A DNA stretch of 64,000 bases from Ceratorhiza oryzae-sativae (GCA_030998015.1 JARWMV010000234.1:186001-250000); one strand, 5' to 3'; shown: positions 22,901 through 34,812, counted from the first letter of the stretch. A program made the numbers and translations. The notes: generated by a model from the letters alone, not told the origin.

Positions 22901-25024
22901 TCGCATGCCTTGCGTGGCCTCTCTCAGCTATCTATAGACAAGCCGCCGTCTTTGGTTGATCAGCCTCGTCCCCGAGATGCGGCCGGCGTCCTTCGTTTCT
23001 CTGACCATTTATTTGCAAGAACGTCAATGTCTGTGAGTGCTAGATCTTATATTTACCCAAAGGAACACTCATATATCAGATTTGGCTGTAAGCGTTCAAA
23101 ACATTCCGATTCGGTTAATTCCTGGAACTCGAGTAACAAACCTCCGCTCTCGGTGCCGGTCCATTCATATGTGACAATCAAAAATGTGTCTGCAATGATC
23201 CCAGTCGATCTTACTCTGGCTGCAGCTTATGTAGTCCTGGAAAAGAATACTGCTGCTATGTGCCGGGCAAATGCCGAAATTGCTCGGAATCATGGGAGGT
23301 ACGACCACGAGCGCATCTGGAAAACGTTGAGCGTCCTCTTACAACATGTGGTACCGCTACACCATGGGCTTCATGGGGATACGAAGGCTGCAGCTTTGCG
23401 GGCCTTTGAAGAGAAGAAACAGATATCAATCGAGGAAGCTTACAAAGGGCGTTCAATGGGGCCACAATCCGCTCGCCAGACAAATTGTCTCAAAATTGTG
23501 AGTACCCAGCACACGCTCAAAACTTCAACTCAGGTTCCTCCAGGTATACCGATTTATCAAACTTGAAAGACGTCCAGATGCTTGCTATGCTTTCAATCGT
23601 TCTTCTATCTGCCGATATGGCAGCAGGACCCCGAGGTAGGATCGCTAAAAGTGATGCGTATGATAAGATTGGGCCTAATCTAACACTAATAGTACGCGTT
23701 CCACGCCGGGATCTAAATAACATAGGAATTGTATCCGCCCCTATCAGGATATCTATCGATTATTTTAGTCTCAGGCGGCGCCCTCAACGACAAGCAGCAA
23801 CTGATTCACCTACTTGGCAGAAAAGTACCTCCGTGGCCAACATTTCGCCTGCTAGCCAGTCCCTTTCTTCTTCCGGCAACTCGAAACACTCTTGGCATAG
23901 TTATCTCAATAGCCGCTTTCGATTAGGTTCGATGCCAGACCTTCAAGCGGCAATAAATGCGTCAACTAAGAGCGATAATACAAGCAATACGCGAACTGGT
24001 GCCGGCATGCGACTCTTCCAGGCGGTTACATCAATACCTGTACCAGGTGGAGGAAGGCTAACCGGTTCGCCAGCTCCACCCCCGTCTGTCGCACCAACCG
24101 CCGCTCCTTCGTCCAATGATGCGGTGAAGCGGAGACAATCCGTGATGAGTACTGCCACATTAGACTCGTCTGTTTCGGGCAGGGCACCTTCGGATGTCTC
24201 ATCTGCCCGACTTAGTGTTCACTTTAATGCCCCCCACCGAAGATCCTCCATGGTTGCACGGGCTCCTCCGACGAAGCCTCTATACAGCTCAAAACTCGTC
24301 TCTGTTGGCTATCGCCCTGCTGAGCACGACGAGGAAGATTTGTGAGTATATTCAATCATGCAAGCCTAATTGTGCTTCAAGCCCATTCTCGAATAGACCA
24401 ACGATGGTTCCATTTGTTGATCCGACTATGAGTAGTCAATACTATGCACATATAGCCGCCTACGCCAACCTATTGGCTCAATGGAATTTGCACCATAAGA
24501 GTACAGAAGTGCGGAAAGCTGTACCAAGTCTCCAACAGCCCAAAATAGAGCAACAAGATAACTTCCAGGATATTGGGAAGATCCTTTCAGTCGAAAGATC
24601 GTGTATCGAATGTGGTGCAACCTCCGACGGACAGCGTCCATTTGGAACATGTGCGCACAACCATAACTGGTCATCTTCCATGAAGTGTACGGTCTGTAGG
24701 CTGCCTGCTAGAGGTAGGTATATAGCCATGCTCGGCGAAGCTTCAGCTAATTCGTATTATACAGGCCTTATTAAGCCGTGCCTCTTGTGTATGCACATCA
24801 CACACATGGCTTGCTGGACGCGAATACGAGCTAATATCAAAACTTGCCCCTCTGGGTGTGGTTGTCCATGCGATTCGACCCCGACATTATTTGAGGTTGA
24901 TGCTAAAGATGCCCCATCTAAATCTTTTATCAATTCTCCTCAGCTAATGGGAAGCGTGGAGCCTTCTCAAGCCACCAGCCCCGAAGTATTGTCAAAAGAG
25001 GTCTCGCGAGTTCCGTGGGGTTAG
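19972..25024 (+). CDS. WDR59/Mtc5-type SEACAT (GATOR2) subunit: WD repeats, RWD and C-terminal zinc ribbon
   Basis: The protein corresponds to WDR59 (yeast Mtc5/Sea3), a subunit of the SEACAT/GATOR2 complex that controls TORC1 at the vacuole. A Ser/Pro-rich N-terminus (MENQIEAPLSARSKG) leads into WD repeats. Examples are PQGGTWAVADVQWNPHPARS, CSTSSQKLLVWDLNM, HAHYRAITDINWHSF, DTSLLIWDDRRGSV and HRGEIASCSLDRKIKLWNI. The last repeat is FQLVTWSKDNTLRLWPIEP. An RWD domain follows (CTVSLNGPWGESGTSFIRIT; FPPEYP). After a long Ser-rich linker the end carries CIECG, MKCTVCRLPARG, CLLCMHITHMACW and CPSGCGCPC, the zinc-binding module typical of this family. The start ATG is at 19972 and the stop TAG at 25022. 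The gene is about 5 kb with many short introns. I found no frame break. Confidence 0.85.
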
Positions 25025-25794
25025 ACAACATTTGTACCTCTCATCAGCATTTGAATATGTCAGATTAATTATAGATATGCAGCGTATATGGAATCTTCCT
25101 TTAACATCTGGCCCTCGATTGCGGTACGGCGTGTTTTAGTCAGTCAACAAAACGCTATACAGATCAAGCTCTCATATCATGCTAAGAATGAGCTCGGTAA
25201 AGAATACACACACTTCATGGGGAACCCAGCCGTGTCGATTCGGTGCTTCCGGATGGTGTATGTAACCCAAACTCTGTTGTCTTTTCCATAGACTGAAATA
25301 TTTGTGTTTTACTCAAACTAAGCAGTGGTGAAGTTAACCATTGCATGCCCACGCAATTACCAAGAAACTTATATCAATGTGTGCGGAGCGTGTATATGCG
25401 TAAACTTGGTAATAAGATATAGATACGATGAAAGATGGGCATGAGGCGGTTGCGGAGGGCACCAAATTTAATCACGCGATGTTTCTGCCTGTCGCTTCTT
25501 GTCTGGCCTCCCCTCCCCTTTTGTTGACGTATCTTGTGCTGGTTATCGCTTTCCGCGTCCTACTTGTTGTTTTGCACTGCTTTTTTGTATTTTGTTTTGT
25601 TTCTTCTGTGAGGTTCGCCCTTGTGCTCTTATAGGAAGTTAAATATGTGTCCAAGGCAAGACCAACCACGTGACCTTAAGGGTCCTAAGCCCTATGCAAA
25701 TGAGACCCTTAATTCTTACTGGTCCTGAACCTGACCACGACATTCATCTTGCCAACCAACCGCGCCTAATCTCGCTCTTACTGAACCACCCATA
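25025..25794. other. Intergenic stretch with no recognised gene
   Basis: Two short open frames occur. One at 25088-25291 is 67 codons. One at 25428-25634 is hydrophobic only because of a run of T-rich codons. Neither has family features. The right part just before 25795 should hold the promoter of the next gene. Confidence 0.5.
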
Positions 25795-28668
25795 ATGGGG
25801 TACCATGACAGCCAATGGAGAGAAAATGAACGACGGGATTGGCGTGAAGATAATTCACGAGGGTCGGGCAAGTGGCGCGAGGATCCTTCGGACGACCGCC
25901 ACTGGGAGGAGAGCGATCACAAGCGGCGACGTACTGAATACCATGATGTCCGCTCTTAAAAACTCCCTCGCCCTGCTTGCCGTGCGCTGAACCTCAACAT
26001 TTAATAGGCCAGGGATGACAAGGCTCAAGGTGGAGAGAGTCACAGCTGGGACCATGGCGGATATTACGAAGAATATACAACAGAAGAATATGGTGGAACC
26101 GGAGGAGGAAATGGTGGAGGCCGTGAAGAGGGCGCATATGATCGGACCAAGCGAGACCACCGCAGAATGGTTCCTAGCGAACTTAGCGCTCATGTTATAT
26201 TTCTCGGACTTGACCAAGAATTTAATGAAACAGACGTAAGCGTTCGCAGATCCAAAAACACATCGACTTACTGCCTTATCATCTGTCAGCTTACTGCTTT
26301 TCTTGCTACGCACCGCGCGTATCCAACGAGTGTAACCATTATTCGGGACAGGAACACTGGTATGCCTTACTCGAAAGTTGTGTGACATTCTCTTGAAATA
26401 CCACTCAGGGCTATCCAAATGCTTTGGGTTTGCCGAGTTTGCATCTCCGGAGACTGCTCGTGCATTTGTAGAGCCTAACTTTCCGTTTATTTACGTACCA
26501 CCTAAAGCCTCACAACTGGCTCAAGGATACTCCGAAGAAAACGGACGACGTGTCAAAATTGACTTCTCTCAGAGTGCTCAACCTCGTGGGCCAGCTGGTA
26601 ATCGAATGCACAATGATGGGACTCGCGACATCGGCAACACTCAGGCCCCAGTTGTGCTACTTCGTGGTGTCGATTTTGCTGCAACACTCGACGAAATATG
26701 TGACGCAATTAAAACTTGTGCCGGGCCTCAGGGTAACGGTTTGAAGGGAGCTCGTAAGGTGATGCTTGCTCGAGATAGACTCTCTAAAGCGAGTCTTGGA
26801 TTTGCTTTTGTTGAATACGTTAGCAATATCGTAAGTATATACACCTATCCACTAGTTCGCTAGACTAACTATCTAACAGGCCGCCTCTCGGTTGCTTGCT
26901 GCTACCCTGTCATCGGAACTTCACCCATCAGGATTTAGAATTGGTTCGAGGGCCACTGCCGCATCTTTCGCACATCCTGCGTCCTTCCAGCCTTTGGAGG
27001 ATCGACCGCCAGATGAGTACAGCCTCATCTGCACCCCCGCCATTGGAGGCTCGGATTCGGGATGGTGTGCCTATTGGGATCAGTCTGCCTTTGTGGAAGT
27101 GCAGGAGTTCCAAGTTGATCAGGATACAATCGCCAATTTGACGGCAAACACTGAGGGCGAGAAGAAGAAGGAGAAGAAGAAAGAAAAGTCGAAAAACTTA
27201 GCTCAGAAGCGTAAGTTTATTTATTTATTTAATGAATTTAGGTGCATCTACTCATACTATATCCGTAGTCGCGGAATCAGCTGGACTTACCGTATTGTCA
27301 GACACCAAAGACACTACAGCGCCGTCAACGATGCCCTTACTCTCTAAACCACTCTCACTGAGTCTGAATAAAGCCTCTGTTGCCGCTGGCGAGAAAGTTG
27401 TAGTTGGAACGCAGCGTTCCGGCAGTGGTAAGTCGTACCAGTAACTCTGAATCGCCATACCTATTTCCTACTTCCGTATAGGTGTATTTGGGGCCGATGA
27501 CACGCCCATCGAGGAAGGGCTGGGACCCGACCCGTCGAAACCCAAGGGTATGCCCTTTGACCAACGTTTATAGTGACCGCTTAACTATCCCACGCTCGGT
27601 AGTTACGATATGGAAAGCCAATCCGCTCATGCAGGGGAAGAAGGTGAGTGAAGTTTAGCTTTCGTTTAGGTAGATGACTTAAGCCGTCTCCCCTAGGTCT
27701 TTGGCAATATAAATAAATGGAACAACGCACAGGGCGAACTGAGTGGCAAAAAGCCCAACCCGTCTGAACAAGGACCCTCTGTGTCCTCATCTTCGTCTTC
27801 GGTGATCATCCCTCCCCTCGCCAAACTCTTGATTCAAGTGTTCATACTCGTGCTCATGACGCTCTTCGTCAATGTGATCACAGGACCCCGCCGCCGCATC
27901 TCCAGTCGCTGCAGCAACCCCAACTACGGAGGAGTTGCCATACGGTGATGTCCATGCCATGACTTGCCTGCTTTGCTCCAGGCAATTCAAGACCGTCGAG
28001 ATGCTGAAGCGACACAGCAATGAATCCACACTTCATAAAGTAGGCGTCCAGCTTAACTTTTGCTCTTTTGCTAACCACGCTCATATTTAGACTAATTTGA
28101 GCAAACCGGAGTTATGCGAAGCAGCTAAAGCAAAAATCGAAAGCGCGCGGGAGACGCCTGTAACCCCAGCGTCGACAGACGAAAGTCAACAGCCCAAGTA
28201 TCGAGATCGTGCCGCTGAGCGCCGTATCGCCCTACGCCAGCCCGACCACCCAATGCCGGAGCCCGCTGATAAGAAGCGCAAATGGGCGGAAGGTCCTCCT
28301 GCTCCCGCTCCACCTCCCCCGCCACCGGTCGTACCCGCTAAGGACGAGAACAACGTCGGAAATAAGCTGTTGAAGAAAATGGGTTGGAGTGAGGGTGCTG
28401 GGCTGGGTACCAGTGGAGAAGGACGAGTAGACCCCGTGTAAGTCGTTGAATTCAGCGCCACCTTGTATAGCCTTATGAGATTCTCCTCAGGCAAACCGCA
28501 CTATACGAGCAGGGTGTTGGTTTGGGCGCGAGCAAGGCGAAAGAAGTTACCAACTTTCAAGGCTATAGGGAAATGGCTCGTGATTCGGTATGATATAACC
28601 CGCTCCCAAGGTTCTTCCGTGCTCATTTTGGTTGATAGGCCCGCGAGCGGTACAACAATACTCAATGA
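25795..28668 (+). CDS. RBM5/RBM10-like RNA-binding protein (two RRMs, C2H2 finger, G-patch)
   Basis: The domain order is that of RBM5/6/10 splicing regulators. A charged, Arg/Asp-rich N-terminus begins MGYHDSQWRENERRDWRED. RRM1 reads HVIFLGLDQEFNETD and later GLSKCFGFAEFASPE. RRM2 reads PVVLLRGVDFAATLDEICDA and LGFAFVEYVSN. A Trp/Tyr-rich patch (GWCAYWDQSAF) may be a degenerate OCRE-like segment. A Lys/Glu-rich stretch follows near 27170. A C2H2 finger reads MTCLLCSRQFKTVEMLKRHS and the C-terminal G-patch reads VGNKLLKKMGWSEGAGLG. The end is ARERYNNTQ with TGA at 28666. The start ATG at 25795 lies in an open frame and fits. It probably acts in 3' splice-site recognition in the nucleus. The stop lies 46 bases from the convergent ALG7 stop, so the 3' UTRs overlap. 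Confidence 0.85.
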
Positions 28669-28714
28669 GCGCGTTAACGTTGATAAATTCTTGATTTGTA
28701 CATATCAAAAGAAT

Positions 28715-30418
28715 CTACCGTCTGTCTCCGTCATATAGTAGCCCTGCCAACCCGTACCTCACGCCAAACGCAAAAATCGTACCCAGCATTTGAATCCCCA
28801 GCACTGCCCTCACGAGCGTAGGCTCGGACATGGGCCCAAATGTGTACAAAAGCACATTCGGGAGGGTGAGGTTGGTGGAACTGGCTATTCGTCGCCGCAA
28901 GGCTGGTTTCGACGAACCTCCGTTTGCTTGCTTGGTGCTCGGAGCATAGGTTATTCTCGTCAGCCCAACCGCCGACAAAATATGTAGGGTGGTAGCCGTG
29001 ATTTTGGAAGCAGGCTTCTCATCAAAATCGGTAGTCGATGGAACGAGCAGTTTCGGATTCTCTGGGTGTATTCTATGCAAGAATGTAAGCCGACTTGCGC
29101 AATGCCTAAAACTGGGCACGAACTTGGGTAATCTGTGCCTTGGGCAGGGAACAAGTCCAAACAACTGAGGGCAGCTAAGGATGAAGTTGAATATCTGAGG
29201 GATGAAGAATAGGAGTAATGTCTTGCTGAAATGACCGTTGATACCGACGACCGCGAAAGCCATGCCCGTAAAGTAACAGAAGGTATCCCCGGGGAACACT
29301 TGAGCAGGGTACCTAGTGATGCGTTGTGTACTTAGAAACCATTCATATTGCAAAGCCGACATCAGACTTACCAATTGTGCCACAAAAGACCGCTGCACAC
29401 ACCAATTAATGGCAACATAAAATATAAACTCATCAAATGGCGCTCAACGAGCAATTCACTTCCATGTGCCAAGCCCGCCCCATATACACCACCAAGTTCA
29501 AGTGAGCCGATTTGGAGGCGAAAAGACCATGGAAGGTAGAGCAGGTCGTTCAACGCAACGGACACAGCGATTACGAGGGCTTGGCCAGCTTCGATTCCGT
29601 TCATTCCTGCAAGAATATTGATACTGTTAGTTGTAAAGGTAGAGAGTAGAGCCATGTATAAATAATATAGCGGCCCTGCGGGAGCATGTTACGTTAAGCT
29701 CGTCCAATCAATATATCTACCCGACCAACCTAATTCTAAACCCCCTCCGAGCCATCTACGCAGAGGGATAGGTACAACAACGTCGGTCTGACCATTCTCA
29801 GCATAATAGACCAACAAGAGTGGGATAGCCGCGACAAGGGGGATTGGTAGCTTATGCCTCCATCGAATATCGAAGATGTCGTCCAGAAACCCAAGTAACG
29901 TTGCCATTAAGAGTGTTAAAATTGCAGCAAGATAAACAGCAAGCTAAACCGCACGTTTGACTTCCCAGAATAACCAAGGGAATAAAGGCACGAACCTTGT
30001 TGTGTGGAAAGTCACCGCACGCCAGGCCCTCGAGGGATGCATGCTTGCATTTCGCAAAGACGTCCGAAAATGGATATGGAATAAATAGGATAAGTAGCGA
30101 GCAGTAAACCGAGGCACAGATCAATCCCGCGCATTCAGGTCTTCAGTTGGGTTAGCCGTAGGTTTTCTATTTTTAGAGGTACACATACATGAATCGACCG
30201 TCTTTCTTAAGCAGATCCTTCCCTTGAAATCCAGCCTTTTTGAATGCATCCCCCAGTAGAGGTATCAGAATGAGAGTCGAAGAAAGTGCCAGCCCCGCGA
30301 ATCCTACGGACGCCGACAAGGCTGGGAGCGGGCCACCAGCTCCTGGGAGAAGTGGTCGAAGGACAATGGCAAGCGAGAGAGGTGCCAGACCATATGCGAT
30401 TGAGCTGTGAGTCGGCAT
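28715..30418 (-). CDS. ALG7: UDP-GlcNAc:dolichyl-phosphate GlcNAc-1-phosphotransferase ALG7
   Basis: ALG7 catalyses the first committed step of N-glycan precursor synthesis, transfer of GlcNAc-1-phosphate to dolichyl phosphate at the ER membrane; it is the tunicamycin target. The start MPTHSSIAYGLAPLSLAIVL is at 30418. Conserved segments are MATLLGFLDDIFDIRWRHKL (the DD and substrate loop), TTNSINILAGMNGIEAGQAL, and GDTFCYFTGMAFAVVGINGH. A loop starting PSFRHCASRLTFLHRIHPEN precedes the final membrane helices. Most of the sequence between motifs is hydrophobic, consistent with about ten membrane segments. Several short introns are visible. ALG13, the next step of the same pathway, lies in the same window at 53391. 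Confidence 0.93.
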
Positions 30419-30442
30419 CTAGTTGGACGAGTGTGTTTTACG

Positions 30443-30724
30443 TCAAGCTGGAACTGCAGTGAGCTCTAAATAGATCTTCACATAGCACTGCGACGTTGTG
30501 AACGACGTGTCAGTTTCCCCACAATCGACTGATTTCAAATATTCAACACAGCCAGGACAAGCGCCGTGGCTATGGGTGGCACTACGAACCAGGGGGAACA
30601 ACTCATTAAACCACCCTCTAGTTGCCAAGTGCGCATATACTGGCACTAAATTCTTCAAGGCATTAATTTTGAGCTCGAGCGTATCAGCTGAGCCACAGAA
30701 AGAGAGCCAAAGCCCATCCCACAT
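30443..30724 (-). CDS. Unidentified short open frame upstream of ALG7
   Basis: On the minus strand an ATG opens 93 codons that include TLELKINALKNLVPVYAHLA and a Cys/His-rich piece, HSHGACPGCVEYLKSVDCG. It stops 24 bases before the ALG7 start codon. The composition is protein-like and amphipathic, but I recognise no family. It could be a small gene, an exon of a longer gene reaching toward 31060, or chance. Being so close to ALG7 on the same strand, it could also sit in the ALG7 5' leader. Confidence 0.25.
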   Translation of the reverse strand: MWDGLWLSFCGSADTLELKINALKNLVPVYAHLATRGWFNELFPLVRSATHSHGACPGCVEYLKSVDCGETDTSFTTSQCYVKIYLELTAVPA

Positions 30725-31064
30725 TATTTATCATTATTTCCGCGCTGAAGGATACCTCAAATGATGTTGTATTTGCGAAGGAACTTGCGCATACAATCGT
30801 TTGAGGCCTTGTTGTATCAAATATGAGCTAACGCGTCGTTCGTCCTCGACGCCCAATATACAACGTAATTAGGCAGGCTTAGACTTTGATGGATCGCACC
30901 CATTTCCTGCTGGCATATTTTCACAAACGCTTGATTTTTTATAGACTAATTCGACGACTGCGCATGCACAGCAATTCCTAAGCGTTTTCATATTGGCGCT
31001 CAATTACGTTACAATTATCCATCCATGCCGTTCACTTAGACACGAACCTAGCGAATAACATAAA
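30725..31064. other. Stretch without a recognised gene
   Basis: This lies between the short frame upstream of ALG7 and the end of the SH3 gene. I see only chance-length frames. It probably holds the 3' UTR of the SH3 gene and promoter sequence for ALG7. Confidence 0.4.
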
Positions 31065-32190
31065 CTACAGAATTCGCACATAGCTTGCTGGGAGCAGTCC
31101 CTTCTGCCCGTTCATCTCACCAGTCCACCAATCATCTGACGTCCGGTCGGTGATGATCAACTTGTCTCCCTGGCGCACATTGAGGTCTCCCGGTCCTGTG
31201 GTACCCAAATTAAGCATTTAGATGGAGACGATTTGCTAAAGACACTTACCTCGCTAGTATAGCTATACAACGCCTCTGCTCGTTCTCCATGCGCAGGTTG
31301 AGGGTTAAGTGTGGCTGCTCCTCTTAGTGCATGATCGCTTGGCATCCGTCGTAGCGGAGCAAGATCTTCGTTTGGCTGTCTATTCACCCTTGTTTCAGTA
31401 TTATCGACCGCGCCGCCCTCTGGTGATGTATTGGCTGGAGCACGGCGGACCGGTGGAGGGGCAAAATTATGCTTCGGACCACCAAACGCTGGTGGAGGCA
31501 TAGTTGGTACGGGCGAGGGCGCAGGCTTTGCGGACTTAAGCGAGGAAGTAAACATTGATTTTATTGAAGAGGTGTCGACGTCTCCAAGTCGCTGTCAGTA
31601 TACCTCGTTGTGAGATAGAGTAATTGTAACCACGGTTTTTTGCCGACTTGCCTTTCCCGACAGTAGGCCTGATGGCGATGGCGACGCCCTTTCGAAACTA
31701 GGCTCATCGCCGCCTCCTATGTTTCTCCTTGGTGGTGCTGGAGGTGATTTAACTTGTGCGGTGGAGCCGCTGTTGTACGAAGACGCGATGCCGCTAGCGG
31801 CAAGCCGCCCAGCGGCATTCGCAATTAACGGATTGCTAGCCTAATAGTTGTGTTAGTGAGTGAGCATTGTTTTTCCACAACTGCTTACGGCGCCGTATTG
31901 GCTATTCTTGGGGATACTCTTCAGACCCGAAGATATGATATTGGCGGTCGCTTGTGGGTTTGACGCCATCGTCCGGTGCACAGCAGTCGCGGCGATGGCT
32001 GCTGGCTGAGATACATCCGGATTATCAGCATGCCCTGCGCCTTGGGAAAGTAGATGGGGGCGGCTTTCGAAATACCTAGTGCGAAAAGACCATATCAATG
32101 AGTGATTGTATGTTATTGTTTTATTTACACCAACTCGTCAAGGAGTTCAAAAAAGGCCAGCTTATCTTCTTGAGTAAGTCGAGAGAACAT
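31065..32190 (-). CDS. SH3 domain protein with a conserved N-terminal helix and proline-rich middle
   Basis: Read on the minus strand, the protein starts MFSRLTQEDKLAFFELLDEY followed by FESRPHLLS, a short amphipathic N-terminal module. A Ser/Ala/Pro-rich middle follows (VKSPPAPPRRNIGGG; PTMPPPAFGG; FAPPPVRRAP) with several PxxP-type SH3 ligands. A single C-terminal SH3 domain reads AEALYSYTSE, GDLNVRQGDKLIITDRTSDD, and WWTGEMNGQKGLLPASYV. It contains the ALYSY, WW and P-x-x-Y-V positions of a functional ligand groove, and the protein ends RIL. Such proteins usually act at actin patches or in endocytosis, which is an inference here. The start at 32190 is the first ATG before the conserved helix. 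The N-terminal module is not one I can name. Confidence 0.72.
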
Positions 32191-32909
32191 GGCGGTATAT
32201 TCGATAGAGGTATCGTAGAGGCAATTATATTGGGGCCAATTCCTGCAGAGATTGAGGTTATGATTGTCGAGTACAACCAAATTGATGCCGCCGATCTCGC
32301 GTGCATCGAGCGCTTCATTGTCTCTCACCTGATTTGCGCCACCTACCGCGCGTCATGAGTAGTTTTGTCCCAGGATCTGCACAGTCCGAGTACGGAGTGG
32401 GTCAAACGTCCGGAGTGAAGCCCGAGCGTTTGGCTATCATCCAAAGCAACGGGGACACGCGCTCAGAGGCTTCTGAGACTGCTTCATCTACGGCCTACGG
32501 CTTTGCCTGCCGGACAGGTTCGAACGAGAGCAATCTGGGCTTCTATGCGGCGTGCGTACACATGTGCATCCATTTTCAGTATTTTTAGACATGTTCACGC
32601 GTGAGTGCAGCTTCGCTATTTCGATGCAAGTCTGAGGAAGCCCTGCGATTGCGCTTGCTCGTTCCCGCAGTTTCCAATTCCGGACGCTGGCCCGCCATTC
32701 CCAATCATTCCTGGCCGATACTCAGACACGTGCAGCAGCGTCTCCGCCTTCGAAGCAAGACTCTAGCGAGCCAACAGCCATGCGTACCTGTGTCGGATAC
32801 CGGGAGGTTCCCTGGAGCTCAACCTTGAAATACCCGGTAACCAGTTTTGTCTTGAGCCTGAGCTACCCCCTAGCTACATATTATCTTGAGTTTTTTGCGA
32901 TCTTTTGCT
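32191..32909. other. Divergent intergenic region with a possible small gene
   Basis: This separates the SH3 gene from the secreted enzyme. An ATG at 32355 opens a Ser/Glu/Thr-rich frame (MSSFVPGSAQSEYGVG) ending at a plausible donor near 32549 (GCG/gtgcgt). An acceptor near 32590 leads into frames open to about 32760, one of them Pro-rich (PIPDAGPPFPIIPGRYS). No family is recognised. The rest should hold both promoters. Confidence 0.3.
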
Positions 32910-34656
32910 ATGCTGGCCGCATCTGTCGCAGCTTTACTTGTCGCTCACGGCGGGTTACTCAGCTTGGCCGCACCGGCCTCAGGTCTATCAAAGCGAGCTT
33001 CTGCCGCATCCGGTAATTTCAATGTACTGTCCATGAATGTCGCTGGGCTCCCTGAGATCCTCAACGGAAATGGCGAATCCGGTGATAAGACAACCAATAC
33101 CATGTTGATCGGACAGGTTGTATAATTTTAACCTTAACACACTCTGGATTGATTTAACTGACGTACAACTAGTATTTTGCAAAGTATAGCTACGATGTGA
33201 TTCATGTCCAAGAGGTATGCGATTACTCTACACAATTTAATATATCATTAAAAGCCTGTCATTTAGGACTTTAACTATCACGCCACTCTCTATCAATACG
33301 ACAATCACCCTTATCGTACGGCTACATCCGGCGGTGTGCCGTTTGGTTCAGGCCTTAATACCCTTTCAAAGTACAACTGGGTTGACTTCGACCGAATCAA
33401 ATGGGATACATGCAGCAATGCATCCGAGAGTGATTGCTTGACGCCCAAGGTCATTCACATCTTTGCTCCTTGATTGACCACACTTTTAAACGCGTCTCTG
33501 ATAGGGATTTACTTTCATGCGGCTTCGCATCGATGAGGGTGTCTACATCGACTTAATCAACTTGCATGCCGACGCCGGGACCGAAGCCGGAGACGAGGCC
33601 GCTCGCACAGCTAACATCAAGCAGGTGTGATTTAGACCATTGCATGAGAGATATGAGGGAAGGTGGTTAAGATTTTCTACCTTAGGTGGCAGATTACATC
33701 AACGCCAACTCCGCCGGCAATGCTGTTATTGTTTACGGAGATACTAACTCGCGCTATACACGGTGAGCCAGAACATAAAACTTCTTCGTTGGTAAGCCAA
33801 GCTAAACCACTCATTTAGTGCCCTAGATAACATTCGTTTGTTTTCCACTCAAAATGGTATGACGGACGCCTGGGTACAAGCTATCGGCGGCATTGCTCCT
33901 GCTGCTGGTGCAAATGCAGTGTTATGCCCAACTGGAGTCCCCACTGACATCAAATGCGAAGTTGTGGACAAAGTATTGTGAGCTATGCCTAACGATACAT
34001 GCAACAACTTCATGCTCACGATTTTAATCAGCTTCCGCGGCTCGAAGTTCATCACGCTTACCTCTAAAGGCTTCTACTATGATACATCGCGCTTTTTGTC
34101 TACCGACCTAGCCACTTTGACGGACCACAACCCTATTCGTGTTGAGTTTGCCTGGTCTCTTCCATCGAACCTACGCCAAAGTGACTTGTATGGAGGTCCG
34201 CATGGGTACGTCAGCGTTCTTCAGGCCAGATATGTGCGCATATATTCACACAAACGTACTTATTGCAGTACGTGGTTCAACGACCTTCCAAGCCTTCCTG
34301 CATCCCCCAAAGTTGCATCAATCACTCTTCGAGGTGCCTCCCGTCTTGATGGCATTGCTATCAATTACACTTCAGGTGCTTCGTTTACTCACGGAGGATC
34401 TGGCGGAACGGCCAATACACTCAACTTGGCTTCTGGAGAAACGATTACGTCGGTCAAATTGTGCTGGGGGCAACGCAATGGCCAAACCCGCAACTTTTAT
34501 GCACTGGCTACTACTAGCACCGGACGCACAGTATCTGCTGGCACGGCCACAAGCGATTGCGCAACCGCAGCTGCACCTTCTGGATTTGGGGTCGTAGGGA
34601 CGTACGGGCAAAGTGGCGATGAGATGGACCAACTCGGTTTTATTTATTCCAAGTAA
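32910..34656 (+). CDS. Secreted endonuclease/exonuclease/phosphatase-fold enzyme with C-terminal jacalin-like lectin domain
   Basis: A signal peptide starts at the ATG at 32910 (MLAASVAALLVAHGGLLSLA) and is followed by a Kex2-type LSKR site. The catalytic domain shows the DNase I-like/sphingomyelinase-like set in order: FNVLSMNVAGLP (Asn), YDVIHVQEDFNYH (Glu), YIDLINLHADAG (His), NAVIVYGDTNSRY (Asp, Asn) and LTDHNPIRVEF (Asp-His). All metal and catalytic positions of the fold are therefore present. The C-terminal about 130 residues (SLPASPKVASITLRGASRLD; FTHGGSGGTANTLNL; KLCWGQRNGQTRNFYAL; GTYGQSGDEMDQLGFIYSK) resemble a jacalin-like beta-prism domain, a sugar-binding module. The likely substrate is a phosphodiester in the environment or host (sphingomyelin-like lipid, inositol phosphate or nucleic acid); the sequence does not decide. 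The longer open frame begins at TTG, so I took the internal ATG. Confidence 0.8.
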
Positions 34657-34812
34657 TCAGACTCGCCGTAGTGGTGTGGCCTCTGTATTAATTATGGGTA
34701 TTAAACTGATTTAATTGTGACCAAAATAAATAGAGGACAAAGTGAAGTAAGTAAAATAAAGGCAACTATTGGTTAATACGAACATCCATACTAGTCTATC
34801 AAGTGGCAAACT

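Noticed and set aside
25428..25634. Short hydrophobic frame that looks like a membrane peptide
   Set aside because: Hydrophobicity comes from T-rich sequence; there is no conserved feature and no neighbouring exon.
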